Shown here in pieces: positions 1-7,901 of a stretch of 13,762 nt of DNA. The number at the start of each line of letters is the position of its first letter. Position 1 is the first letter of the stretch. The notes under the pieces were generated by a model. That model ran no database searches and was not told where the DNA came from. It was given only the letters and a program-made list of their open reading frames with translations. The translations under genes were made by a program, and so were the position numbers. The stretch lies in the NCBI GenBank assembly GCA_023433505.1, contig JAEZCO010000090.1:1-13762 (forward strand), written 5' to 3'. This DNA comes from Bacillota bacterium. Its GTDB lineage: Bacteria > Bacillota > Clostridia > Acetivibrionales > DTU013.

Positions 1-91
1 TTGACCGCCATCAAAAGCCCTTCTGCGGGGGGCCACCAGGGGCCGCCCCTACACTAGATTCCTTTTTCATACCAACGACACGCGCGCAGCA
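1..91 (-). repeat. Intergenic repeat, copy A (GTGTAGGGGCG family)
   Basis: Read on the minus strand, this stretch matches about 7721-7822 on the plus strand. The shared blocks occur in the same order: TGCTGC, then TATGAAAA(A)GGAAT (58-71 here), then AGTGTAGGGGCG (44-55 here), then GAAGG(G)CTTTTG. Between the last two blocks lies a GC-rich palindromic segment, AGGGGC-C-GCCCCT at 38-50. There is no coding signal. It lies just downstream of the Rieske oxidoreductase gene. The left end may be cut by the window edge. That it belongs to a genome-wide repeat family is an inference from two copies. Confidence 0.6.
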
Positions 92-103
92 TTGTTGCAG
101 TGC

Positions 104-1633
104 TCATTCCCGCGAAAGCTTAATTGATTTCAGCGCCGGTCCCTCGATGATATCGCCTTCATAGGTGAACCTGGAGCCATGGCACGGGCAGTCCCAGGAT
201 AGTTCGGCAGAATTCCATTTCAATTCACAGCCCAGGTGGGTGCAGGCCGGACTAACCAGATGCAGTACCTCTTTTTCGTCGCGGTAGGCCGCTACCTTTT
301 TGCCGTCAATTTCGGTAATTCTCCCCTCGCCGGGCTTTAAATCCATATCCGGGGGATTTGTGTTCAAAATGCCGGAAACAAGGCTCTTTGCCACATCCGC
401 GTTTTCCACGACAAAGTTTTTGGCCGCGGCCCCCGGATTGAACCGGGAGGGGTCATAAACGGCCGACCAGGGGCTGCTGCCATTTAAGATCAGATCCTTG
501 ATGAGCATTGCAGAAGCAGTACTGTTTGTCATGCCCCATTTGCCAAAACCTGTCGCTACAAAAATGTTATTTCTGTCGGAAGTGATAAACCCGGCGTATG
601 GCAGCTCATCCATGGTGGTATAGTCCTGGGTTGACCACCGGTTGGTTATTTGTTTTACATTATAGAGGCTGTACGCAAAATCACGGAGGGTCTCATAATG
701 GCCAAAGGTATTTTCCCCATGGCCCGTTTTGTGGTGCTCTCCTCCAATGATAACGATTTCTCCGTTTTTATCGGGTTGCGACCGGAAAGAGCGCCCCGGG
801 TCCTCCGCGGTAATGTACATGCCTTCCGGGAACTTCTCGGAAATTCTGACGCCAAGAGCATAGGAGCGTACCGGGTATAGCCGGGCAAAATACAGGCCAT
901 GCCTGTCGTAAAACGGATAATGGGACGCAAGAACCACCCGGCGCGCCGATATTTTATAGCCTTTTTCCGTGATAACCGAACAGGTGGCGCCTTCATGCAA
1001 ATCCACCGCCCGGGTGTTTTCAAAAATATGACTGCCTTCTCCCGGTATTTTTTTCGCTAAAGCCCGGAGATATTTCAGGGGATGGAATTGGGCCTGGCGG
1101 TCGAAGCGCATGGCTGCCTTTACACGGAAGGGGAGGGGGATACTGTCAAGGTACACGGCTTTTATGCCGGCAGTATTGGCTGCTTTGACCTCGTCTTCAA
1201 TCTTCTTGACATATTCGTCCATGAGGGTGTATACATAGGCCGGCTGGCTGCTGAAGTCGCATTGGATAGCATTTTCCTCTATTAGCTCTGAAATTGTCCG
1301 GATAGCCGTCTCATTGGCGGAAGCATATTGCAGGGCCTTTTCCGTACCAAATTTTGTTAAGATCCTATCGTATATCAAAGAATGCTGGGATGTGATCTTT
1401 GCTGTGGTATGGCCTGTTGTCCCCTGGCCGATCCTGTCGGCGTCGATTACAGCGACTTTTATGCCCTCCTTTTTTAAAAGATAGGCAAGGGTTATTCCCA
1501 CGAGCCCTCCTCCCACAATGGCAATTTCTGTCTCAATGTCCGATTCCAGTGCAGGATAGTCTGTAGATGGCGTTGTAGCCGTCCAGTAGGATTCGGGCAA
1601 CTGTGGAAGACCATTTTCAATGGTTGGCTTCAT
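104..1633 (-). CDS. FAD-dependent oxidoreductase with C-terminal Rieske [2Fe-2S] domain
   Basis: The predicted protein is 509 residues. The N-terminal part is a DAO/glycine-oxidase type flavoprotein. Its Rossmann motif GGGLVG lies at residues 41-46 and is followed by an acidic strand end (VIDAD). A second FAD-contact region is VATGFGKWGMTNSTASA, about residues 359-375. The last 75 residues are a Rieske domain. C464-T-H466 and C482-P-C484-H485 supply the cluster ligands, and C469 and C484 can form the disulfide seen in bc1/b6f-type Rieske proteins. The fusion resembles Bacillus YhfW-type proteins of about the same length; its substrate is unknown. There is no signal peptide, so it is probably cytosolic. 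The reading frame stays open up to 1735, but the start at 1633 has a GGAGGTT site 8 bases upstream and begins at the usual family position. It is transcribed in the same direction as the AraC gene 112 bp upstream, perhaps separately. Confidence 0.9.
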   Translation of the reverse strand: MKPTIENGLPQLPESYWTATTPSTDYPALESDIETEIAIVGGGLVGITLAYLLKKEGIKVAVIDADRIGQGTTGHTTAKITSQHSLIYDRILTKFGTEKALQYASANETAIRTISELIEENAIQCDFSSQPAYVYTLMDEYVKKIEDEVKAANTAGIKAVYLDSIPLPFRVKAAMRFDRQAQFHPLKYLRALAKKIPGEGSHIFENTRAVDLHEGATCSVITEKGYKISARRVVLASHYPFYDRHGLYFARLYPVRSYALGVRISEKFPEGMYITAEDPGRSFRSQPDKNGEIVIIGGEHHKTGHGENTFGHYETLRDFAYSLYNVKQITNRWSTQDYTTMDELPYAGFITSDRNNIFVATGFGKWGMTNSTASAMLIKDLILNGSSPWSAVYDPSRFNPGAAAKNFVVENADVAKSLVSGILNTNPPDMDLKPGEGRITEIDGKKVAAYRDEKEVLHLVSPACTHLGCELKWNSAELSWDCPCHGSRFTYEGDIIEGPALKSIKLSRE

Positions 1634-1745
1634 ATGCTTTGAACCTCCGTATGTTTTTATACTATAATGTGCAAAATATAGAAATTCATACATAACGCAG
1701 AACGGTAAAACCGGCGGCAGCGGGGAGTTATCCAAAGGGTGAGGA

Positions 1746-2630
1746 TTATTGAGAAGACCTCTTGAGCGCTGACGGAGAAATGCCTTTATACTTTTTGAAC
1801 ATTTTTGCGAAGTAGCTCATATTCTCAAATCCAGTCTGAAGAGCCGCCTCTGTGACGTTGCAGCTCCCTTCCCGGAGAAAGCTTGAAGCTTCATTTATCC
1901 TGTAAAGATTTATAAAATCCATGGGAGTCATTTTGGTGTATTCTTTAAAAAACCTGCAGAAATTATACCGGTTCATCCCTATCAATGCGGCCAGGGCATC
2001 AATCGTAATTTTTTTTGAATAATTATCCGCAATAAAGCCAACGACCTTTTTAATCTTTACTGCCCGGTTTTTCCGGGTGTTTACGCTGTTTTCCTTTTTT
2101 TCCGCCAATAGCACGTTCTCCGCCATGATTGAAAAAATCATCAGGAGACTGCCTTTGACAAAGAGCTCGTATCCGGTATTCTTTTGAGAAAGCTTTTCCA
2201 TTGTCTGCAGAATGAGGGGTTGGATGTTTTTTTCTGCAGGAGTGCCTTTGGGGATACAGTTTGCAAATACGCGTTCCTTTAGCATGAACGGGTTTATGTA
2301 GCGGAGCTGGCAGCTATCACCCGAAAGGCTGTTTAAAAACGACAGATTGAATACAATTGCATGATAGCAGCACCCGGAAGAAAATATCTTATGTGCGGAA
2401 TGAAGCTCTCCGCTGTTTATAAACAGGAATTGGCCTTCATTGACACTGTAAGAACAATCATCAATATGGAATATGGCTGCTCCTCTTGATAGATAAATAA
2501 TCTCGTATTCCTCATGCCAGTGGCAGGGGAGAATCTGATCATACTCAAAGGTGTGGTCCACATTATAAAGGCATACCGGGAAACTGGATTCTCCATGCTT
2601 TATGCCCTCTTCAAGCAGGTACTTCATCAT
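1746..2630 (-). CDS. AraC-family transcriptional regulator (cupin sensor plus double HTH)
   Basis: The protein has 294 residues, typical for the family. The N-terminal half is a cupin-like ligand-binding domain with the CHWHEEYEIIYL motif at about residues 36-47 and the usual GELHSAH segment at 74-80. The C-terminal 100 residues are the AraC DNA-binding domain. Helix-turn-helix 1 is around 208-229 (ITIDALAALIGMNRYNFCRFFKEY). Helix-turn-helix 2 is around 257-282 and carries the conserved ALQTGFENMSYFAKMFKKYKGISP pattern. The gene is divergent from the family 31 glycosidase, and the shared spacer holds a paired direct repeat that suits an AraC-type dimer. The likely role is sugar-responsive activation of the glycosidase; the ligand is not known. 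Two ATGs lie in tandem (2630 and 2627), and only a weak AGGGA site lies upstream. Confidence 0.92.
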   Translation of the reverse strand: MMKYLLEEGIKHGESSFPVCLYNVDHTFEYDQILPCHWHEEYEIIYLSRGAAIFHIDDCSYSVNEGQFLFINSGELHSAHKIFSSGCCYHAIVFNLSFLNSLSGDSCQLRYINPFMLKERVFANCIPKGTPAEKNIQPLILQTMEKLSQKNTGYELFVKGSLLMIFSIMAENVLLAEKKENSVNTRKNRAVKIKKVVGFIADNYSKKITIDALAALIGMNRYNFCRFFKEYTKMTPMDFINLYRINEASSFLREGSCNVTEAALQTGFENMSYFAKMFKKYKGISPSALKRSSQ

Positions 2631-2672
2631 TTCTTAATTTCGTCCCTTCATAGTGCATAAAATCGAATTTCT

Positions 2673-2708
2673 GCAATATCGTGTTAGTTTATGGCAATAT
2701 CGTATGAG
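2673..2708 (+). promoter_or_regulatory. Putative AraC-type operator: two direct repeats 21 bp apart
   Basis: GCAATATCGTGTTAG (2673-2687) is repeated as GCAATATCGTATGAG (2694-2708). The first ten bases are identical, and the start-to-start distance is 21 bp, two helical turns. AraC-family proteins typically bind tandem half-sites on one face of the helix next to the -35 region. The downstream half ends inside the very poor -35 hexamer of the glycosidase promoter. Assignment to the adjacent regulator is an inference from position. Confidence 0.6.
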
Positions 2709-2734
2709 AAATAAAACTCTATTGATAATATAAT
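2706..2734 (+). promoter_or_regulatory. Glycosidase promoter with perfect -10 and poor -35
   Basis: A perfect TATAAT lies at 2729-2734. The hexamer 17 bp upstream (2706-2711, GAGAAA) does not resemble TTGACA. It is partly overlapped by the second direct repeat of the proposed operator. This is the expected layout for a promoter that needs an activator. The expected transcript start, near 2741, gives a leader of about 54 bases. Confidence 0.5.
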
Positions 2735-2794
2735 TATATTGCTAATAACGCCGCATAGTCAAACTGAATATTTAATAAGCGGGAGGAGTACAGC

Positions 2795-5272
2795 ATGAAA
2801 ATAATAGAATTGATTCAATTTGAGGATTACCTGTTGCTTAAGACAGAAAAGGGGAATGTGAAGCTTCAACCGTATACACCGGAGGTTATCCGGATTATTT
2901 ACACGGCGAAAGAAGAGTTTAGCTCAAGGGAAAGCCTGCTGGTGACATTTGAAAAAGGAGAGAAGGTAAATTGGTCAATTTCCGAGTCGGATGGAGCGAT
3001 AACACTGACTACTTCAAAGCTGCGGATGGATATTGACAGATCTACCTGTGCCTTCTCCTATTTTGACAGTAATGGGAGGCTGTTGACAAGGGAACCCAGG
3101 CATGGAGGCAAAACACTGACAGAAATTGATGTTGTAAAAACACGGTTTGCCGAGGATGCCGATAGTAAAATGCTAAAGACTGTCGACGGTGAAAAACGGA
3201 TTTCCGAAAATTTCTCCACTTATGTTGACCGGAAAGGTTATCGCACAAAGCTGGAGTTTGAATGGGAGAAGGATGAAGGTATCTACGGGCTCGGTCAGCA
3301 TGAGGAGGGCATTTTTAACTACCGGGGCCATGAGCAGCACTTGTTTCAGGCTAATATGAAGATAGCCGTTCCTGTGATTTTATCGACAAGGGGATATGGA
3401 GTTTTTGTAGACAATGGCTCCCTGATGACCTTCCAGGATAATCAATATGGATCCTATTTATGGGCGGATACAGCAGATGAAATGGACTACTATTTCATCT
3501 ATGGTCCCCAGTTTGATCAAATTATCCGCAGCATGCGCATGCTGACAGGAAAGGCTGCAATGCTCCCCCGTTGGGCATTTGGCTATATACAATCAAAAGA
3601 ACATTACCGCTCTCAGGAAGAGCTCATATCGGTTGCTTCAGAATACAGAAAAAGGCAGATACCCCTTGATTGCATTGTTCAGGATTGGAAGTCCTGGACG
3701 GGAGACCTTTGGGGTCAAAAGACTTTTGACGCAGCGCGTTTCCCGGAACCGGAAAAATTAATGGAGGAGCTCCACGGCATGAATGTCAGGCTGATGATTT
3801 CTGTCTGGCCCAATATGGCCTCCGAGGGAGAAAATCACAAGGAAATGAAGGTAAGGGGACTTCTTCTGGGAGACAATTCTACCTATGATGCATTTCGTCA
3901 GGAAGGGCGGGAGCTTTATTGGGAACAAGCAGACAGAGGGTTATTCTCCAAGGGAATCGATGCATGGTGGTGCGATTCCACCGAGCCTTTTTCGGGAATC
4001 GACTGGCAGGGCAGCAGCAGGATGGAGCCCTGGGAACGGATGGCTGTCATTGGCGCGGAGTTTAAAAAATATTTGGATCCGGCGGAAGTTAACGCATACT
4101 CCCTGATGCATGCAAAAGGTGTTTTTGAGGGCCAGACAGGGACGGATAATAAAAAGAGGGTAGTCAACCTTATCCGTTCCGCCTTCCCCGGACAGCAGAA
4201 ATACGGGACCGTCGCCTGGTCGGGAGATATCTCCGCCCGCTGGGACGTTATGAAAAAACAGATTGCGGAAGGTTTGAATTTTTGCATTACAGGACTTCCC
4301 TATTGGACTTTTGATATTGGTGCATTTTTTGTAGGAGGGATTGAGTGCTGCAGGAGATGGAGCGGAGATGAAAAGGCTCCGGGTGTATGGTTTTGGAACG
4401 GTGACTTTGATGGCGGCTGTGATGACCTTGGCTACAGGGAGTTGTATGTAAGATGGTTTCAATTCGGTGCTTTTCTGCCGATGTTCCGTTCCCATGGAAC
4501 CGATACGCCAAGAGAGGTCTGGAGATTTGGGGAACAGGGGTCGGTATTCCATGATACGCTGGTGAAATTCATTCACCTGAGATACAGGCTTATGCCTTAT
4601 ATTTACTCCATAGCCGGTAAGGTGACGCTGGAAGACTATACGATGATGCGGGCATTGGTTTTTGATTTCATGGAGGATGAAAACACACACAATATATCCG
4701 ATCAGTTTATGTTCGGGCCGGCTTTTCTTGTAAACCCCGTTACAGAGGCAATGTATTATGAGCGTGGTTCAAAGGAAATTACCGGAAGTGAGAGAACACG
4801 CAAAGTATATTTACCGGCGGCCTGTGATTGGTATGATTTCTGGACAGGAGAGAAATTTTCGGGCGGTCAGACAGTAAATGCAGCTGCGCCATTGGAGATA
4901 ATGCCGCTTTATGTACGTTCAGGAGCAATAATTCCAATGGGTCCCTTTGTGCAGCATTCGGGAGAGAAGCCGGACGGACCGGTGGAGCTCCGGATATATA
5001 AAGGCGCAGACGGTGTTTTTGATATTTATGAGGATGAAGGCGATAATTACAATTATGAGAAGAGTGCCTATTCCATTCTGCGTATCCTGTGGAGGGATGG
5101 AGAGAAAAAATTGATTTTTGAAGGACGTAGAGGCTCGTATGACGGAATGGCAGAAAAAAGAGAGTTTAAGATTGTATTTGTATCCGAGGGGTATGGGACA
5201 GGACTTGATGAAACACAAAACCCCGAAACGGTAATTATTTATGGCGGTGAAAGGTTAGAAACTCAGTTGTAA
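2795..5272 (+). CDS. Glycoside hydrolase family 31 (alpha-xylosidase/alpha-glucosidase type)
   Basis: The protein has 825 residues. The N-terminal beta-sandwich runs to about residue 250. It is followed by the (beta/alpha)8 barrel and C-terminal beta domains (GADGVFDIYEDEGDNYNYE near the end). The catalytic nucleophile is D394 in WWCDSTEP (391-398). The acid/base is D478 in the VAWSGDISARW segment (473-483). The RSAFPGQQKYGTVAWSGDIS and DAWWxDxxEP signatures point to the GH31 branch that includes alpha-xylosidases and oligosaccharide alpha-glucosyltransferases, so the exact specificity cannot be read from the sequence. There is no signal peptide; the product is expected to be cytosolic and to act on imported oligosaccharides. 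The start is supported by GGGAGGAG 6-7 bases upstream. The gene stands alone, with no transporter or second glycosidase beside it, and is divergent from an AraC regulator that probably controls it. Confidence 0.93.
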   Translation: MKIIELIQFEDYLLLKTEKGNVKLQPYTPEVIRIIYTAKEEFSSRESLLVTFEKGEKVNWSISESDGAITLTTSKLRMDIDRSTCAFSYFDSNGRLLTREPRHGGKTLTEIDVVKTRFAEDADSKMLKTVDGEKRISENFSTYVDRKGYRTKLEFEWEKDEGIYGLGQHEEGIFNYRGHEQHLFQANMKIAVPVILSTRGYGVFVDNGSLMTFQDNQYGSYLWADTADEMDYYFIYGPQFDQIIRSMRMLTGKAAMLPRWAFGYIQSKEHYRSQEELISVASEYRKRQIPLDCIVQDWKSWTGDLWGQKTFDAARFPEPEKLMEELHGMNVRLMISVWPNMASEGENHKEMKVRGLLLGDNSTYDAFRQEGRELYWEQADRGLFSKGIDAWWCDSTEPFSGIDWQGSSRMEPWERMAVIGAEFKKYLDPAEVNAYSLMHAKGVFEGQTGTDNKKRVVNLIRSAFPGQQKYGTVAWSGDISARWDVMKKQIAEGLNFCITGLPYWTFDIGAFFVGGIECCRRWSGDEKAPGVWFWNGDFDGGCDDLGYRELYVRWFQFGAFLPMFRSHGTDTPREVWRFGEQGSVFHDTLVKFIHLRYRLMPYIYSIAGKVTLEDYTMMRALVFDFMEDENTHNISDQFMFGPAFLVNPVTEAMYYERGSKEITGSERTRKVYLPAACDWYDFWTGEKFSGGQTVNAAAPLEIMPLYVRSGAIIPMGPFVQHSGEKPDGPVELRIYKGADGVFDIYEDEGDNYNYEKSAYSILRILWRDGEKKLIFEGRRGSYDGMAEKREFKIVFVSEGYGTGLDETQNPETVIIYGGERLETQL

Positions 5273-5452
5273 GTTATGCAGGACATCCTTTTGTACCTGC
5301 AAATATTAAGCACTATTCCAGATAAGTCTATCCAGGTAGAACGTTATTTTATCAGACATGCCCACATAGGATACATCGGAGTAAAAGAAGACAAATCCGG
5401 TGTATCACTTGTGGGCATCAGCTTGCATAACAGCAGCTTCTTATTGAAATTA
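5273..5452. other. Convergent spacer with nested inverted repeats
   Basis: This 180-bp spacer lies between the ends of two convergent genes. GTTATGCA (5273-5280) pairs with TGCATAAC (5424-5431). GCCCACATAGGATAC (5360-5374) pairs with GTATCACTTGTGGGC (5402-5416) with three central mismatches. TGCAGG (5277-5282) pairs with CCTGCA (5296-5301). None is followed by a good T-run, so these are not clear terminators. A reading frame crosses the spacer on the plus strand (5276-5554), but it runs into the antisense of the neighbouring gene and has no ribosome-binding site. The stretch may be a small repeat or a decayed sequence. Confidence 0.35.
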
Positions 5453-6247
5453 TCAATCCATGGGGAGAATTTGCGGTATTTCCCTATGCCGCTTTATGGA
5501 ATGAATGGCTCCCCAGGTATAAATGGCTGCAATCAGGTAGTAAACCAAGGTTGAAAGGAGGAAGGGGACCCCTGTAAAATCCAATATGGTACAGATAATC
5601 AGCGGTAAAGTAAGCGAGTAGGCGCTGATTGCGAATACATCCCTGTAAGGCAGGTTTGCCTTTTTTGAGGAATTAATAATCAGCCCGATAATACTGACGA
5701 CAAGGGCGCTTATAAATCTTCCGGCAATAATGAAGGGAGGCAGGATGATGAATAATATCAGCATAAATAATTTTATCAGCGGGAGCATTCGCTTTACGTC
5801 GGAACGGTCGAGCCTGACTCCCTGCAGCATTGAAAAATCCGTAACCCGCTGGTTTGCATAACTCTTTTGTATCATTCTGTCCTGTAAGATCAGAAGCGCA
5901 TTGTCATAGCTGTTCAGTAACGTCTCATCCGTGGCGCCGGTTGTGTCTATGATGATTGTCGTTCCGCCTTCTCCGATAATCAACGGCATCTTTGCGTTAA
6001 CGTCCAATTTGCCGTTTTCAAAAGTAAAATCAGGAATGGAGCTCTCAATGCCGTTAATCATTTCGTTGATCATTTGGTTGGAGCCGATGACCGGCTGGGT
6101 GATTCCGATAAGACCGACGATAAGACTGAACAGAAGCAGATACACCACCGCCTTGCCTGTCTTCTGCAGGATAAAAAATTTATAGTTTTCAAAGCCTGAA
6201 ACGCTGTAATAGATTTTTGTAAAGAAGTTTAACCGCGGCTCGTTCAT
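5453..6247 (-). CDS. DUF1189 family integral membrane protein
   Basis: The protein has 264 residues and about five hydrophobic segments: roughly 33-53, 154-174, 175-193, 204-222 and 227-247. Between the first and second lies a 100-residue, probably extracytoplasmic loop (ITQPVIGSNQMINEMINGIESSIPDFTFENGKL and onward). This layout and the PDFTFENGKL-type loop are typical of DUF1189 proteins of Firmicutes, whose function is not established. The ATG at 6247 has a GGAGG site with 6 bases of spacing. It is transcribed divergently from the rRNA methyltransferase gene with its own promoter, and converges on the glycosidase gene. Confidence 0.85.
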   Translation of the reverse strand: MNEPRLNFFTKIYYSVSGFENYKFFILQKTGKAVVYLLLFSLIVGLIGITQPVIGSNQMINEMINGIESSIPDFTFENGKLDVNAKMPLIIGEGGTTIIIDTTGATDETLLNSYDNALLILQDRMIQKSYANQRVTDFSMLQGVRLDRSDVKRMLPLIKLFMLILFIILPPFIIAGRFISALVVSIIGLIINSSKKANLPYRDVFAISAYSLTLPLIICTILDFTGVPFLLSTLVYYLIAAIYTWGAIHSIKRHREIPQILPMD

Positions 6248-6290
6248 AGAATACCTCCAAAGCTTTATTTAAAACTCTATCTTCCATTGT

Positions 6291-6320
6291 ATTATACTAT
6301 ATCCGGCCGTATTTCCACAA
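6291..6320 (-). promoter_or_regulatory. Promoter of the DUF1189 gene
   Basis: On the minus strand, TTGTGG (complement of 6315-6320) and a perfect TATAAT (complement of 6291-6296) are separated by 18 bp. The -10 lies about 44 bp upstream of the start codon. This fits the housekeeping sigma factor. Confidence 0.5.
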
Positions 6321-6349
6321 TCAATAATTATGCCTGTCATGCAGCGATA

Positions 6350-6378
6350 TTGATTAAAATCGGCTGCAAGGGTATAAT
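6350..6378 (+). promoter_or_regulatory. Promoter of the rRNA methyltransferase gene
   Basis: TTGATT (6350-6355) and TATAAT (6373-6378) are separated by 17 bp, a near-consensus housekeeping promoter. The predicted leader is about 50 bases. It is divergent from the promoter of the DUF1189 gene. Confidence 0.65.
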
Positions 6379-6434
6379 ACACTAAAGAGTACGAGAGTTA
6401 AGCACTCCCGATAATATTTCGCAATGGAGATTAT

Positions 6435-7610
6435 ATGTCTAAAATGCAGTTGATAGCAACCTCCACCTTCGGTATTGAAGCAGTGGTGGCCAGAGAACTA
6501 TTGAAGCTGGGGTATGCGGACCAGCAAGTGGAGAACGGAAAAGTAACTTTTTCGGGAGATGAAAGCGCTGTCTGCAGGACAAATCTGTGGCTCAGGTCGG
6601 CGGAACGTGTCCTGATAAAAGTGGGTGAATTTAAGGCGGTGACCTTTGAGGAGCTTTTCCAGCAGACCAAAGCCCTGCCCTGGGATGAATGGATTCCGGA
6701 GGATGCGGAGTTTCCGGTGGACGGCAAGTCTATCGACTCAACCTTATTCAGCGTTTCCGATTGTCAGGCCATCGTTAAAAAGGCGGTTGTGGAAAAGCTG
6801 AAGCAAAAATACCGGAAAGATTGGTTTGATGAAACCGGACCCCTTTACCGGATAGAAGTAGGTCTATTGAAGGATTTGGTTACCCTGACCATTGATACCA
6901 GCGGAGCAGGTCTTCACAAAAGAGGATACAGGAAGCTGGTCAGCGCCGCACCCCTTAAGGAGACCCTTGCGGCAGCTTTGATCATGATAAGCAGATGGAA
7001 CCGTGAAAGAGTGCTGATCGATCCTTTCTGCGGATCCGGTACCATCCCCATTGAAGCGGCACTGATCGGCAGGAATCTGGCACCCGGCTTAAAACGGTCA
7101 TTTACTGCGGAAAGCTGGGGCAATATACCCACAGCACTCTGGAAACAAGCGAGGGAAGAAGCGCTTGACAGTGAGCGTAAGGATTGTGAACTGCGGATCA
7201 ATGGGTCCGATATCGATGATGAGGTTATGAGCCTTGCGCGCTATCATGCAAGAGAAGCCGGTGTGGAAAAGGATGTTCATTTTCAACGTCTGCCCATGGC
7301 GGATATAAGCTCACGATATAAATATGGATTTATTATTTGCAACCCACCCTATGGTGAACGCCTGGGAGAGGCTAAGGATATCGAGAAGCTTTACAGGCAA
7401 ATGGGGACGGTATTCAAGAAACTTGATACCTGGTCACATTATATTCTGACGGCATATCCCCAGTTTGAAAGCCTCTTTGGCAGGCGGGCGGATAAGAAGA
7501 GAAAGCTGTACAACGGAAAAATCATGTGCAATTACTATCAGTTCTATGGGCCGCCTCCGCCGCGGATTCCAAGGGTGGTAAGCGAGCCTGCGGATAATGG
7601 CTTAACGTAA
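6435..7610 (+). CDS. ypsC: THUMP-domain class I SAM-dependent rRNA methyltransferase (RlmL/YpsC type)
   Basis: The protein has 391 residues. The N-terminal part (about 1-160) is a ferredoxin-like plus THUMP RNA-binding module ending in the conserved HKRGYR (161-166). The C-terminal part is a Rossmann-fold methyltransferase. SAM-binding motif I is DPFCGSGTIPIEAA (196-209), and the catalytic motif is NPPYGERL (303-310), as in base N2-guanine methyltransferases. The architecture and length match Bacillus YpsC and the N-terminal half of E. coli RlmL, which makes m2G2445 in 23S rRNA; the exact target base is inferred from that family. The start is supported by GGAG 7 bases upstream and a near-consensus promoter. 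It appears to be a single-gene unit. Confidence 0.9.
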   Translation: MSKMQLIATSTFGIEAVVARELLKLGYADQQVENGKVTFSGDESAVCRTNLWLRSAERVLIKVGEFKAVTFEELFQQTKALPWDEWIPEDAEFPVDGKSIDSTLFSVSDCQAIVKKAVVEKLKQKYRKDWFDETGPLYRIEVGLLKDLVTLTIDTSGAGLHKRGYRKLVSAAPLKETLAAALIMISRWNRERVLIDPFCGSGTIPIEAALIGRNLAPGLKRSFTAESWGNIPTALWKQAREEALDSERKDCELRINGSDIDDEVMSLARYHAREAGVEKDVHFQRLPMADISSRYKYGFIICNPPYGERLGEAKDIEKLYRQMGTVFKKLDTWSHYILTAYPQFESLFGRRADKKRKLYNGKIMCNYYQFYGPPPPRIPRVVSEPADNGLT

Positions 7611-7829
7611 CTGTTGATGAAATGATATAGATCTATTAACCCAATAAGTTGTCATTTGTATGAAAAAGGTGATGGGAATGGGGATCAATGATCGCCGCTA
7701 CATTTTTTCCTGTTCAGGTGTGCTGCACATGCGGCATGGGTATTTGTATGAAAAGGAATTCAGTGTAGGGGCGACCACGGGTCGCTCACCTTTGAAGGCT
7801 TTTGGATTGCACCCGGCGATGTCCGCTAC
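7611..7829. other. Spacer before the aro operon, holding the repeat
   Basis: No gene is seen here. The block TTTGTATGAAAA occurs twice, at 7655-7666 and 7743-7754. Repeat copy B (7721-7822) fills the second half. There is a 10-bp perfect palindrome ATAGATCTAT at 7627-7636. No convincing terminator is seen after the methyltransferase gene. Confidence 0.5.
7721..7822 (+). repeat. Intergenic repeat, copy B (GTGTAGGGGCG family)
   Basis: This copy matches 1-91 in the opposite orientation. The shared blocks are TATGAAAAGGAAT (7747-7759), AGTGTAGGGGCG (7762-7773) and GAAGGCTTTTGGAT (about 7794-7807). The GC-rich core forms a hairpin, GCGACC-ACG-GGTCGC. The arms of the core differ from copy A but both remain palindromic, so structure seems kept over sequence. 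It ends a few bases before the -35 of the aroA promoter. Confidence 0.6.
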
Positions 7830-7857
7830 TTGACTAGTTCGGTTTTTATGCTATATT
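7830..7857 (+). promoter_or_regulatory. Promoter of the aroA-aroC-aroK operon
   Basis: TTGACT (7830-7835) and TATATT (7852-7857) are separated by 16 bp. The -10 lies about 44 bp before the aroA start. No T-box, tRNA-like leader or attenuator is evident in the short leader. Confidence 0.55.
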
Positions 7858-7901
7858 TATAAATAAGCTTTATCCGTAGAACGGTAGAAAGGGTTCGGCC
7901 A

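Noticed and set aside
3941..4690. A 249-codon minus-strand frame within the glycosidase gene
   Set aside because: It is fully antisense to the catalytic domain of a clear GH31 gene; low complexity and no recognisable motif.
5277..5301. TGCAGG/CCTGCA hairpin as a terminator of the glycosidase gene
   Set aside because: The stem has only 6 bp, the loop is 13 bases, and no T-run follows.
5276..5554. A 92-codon plus-strand reading frame after the glycosidase gene
   Set aside because: It has no ribosome-binding site, starts 3 bp after the glycosidase stop, and its second half is antisense to the DUF1189 gene.
7627..7636. Perfect palindrome ATAGATCTAT
   Set aside because: A 10-bp palindrome in a long AT-rich spacer can be chance, and it is not near a promoter.
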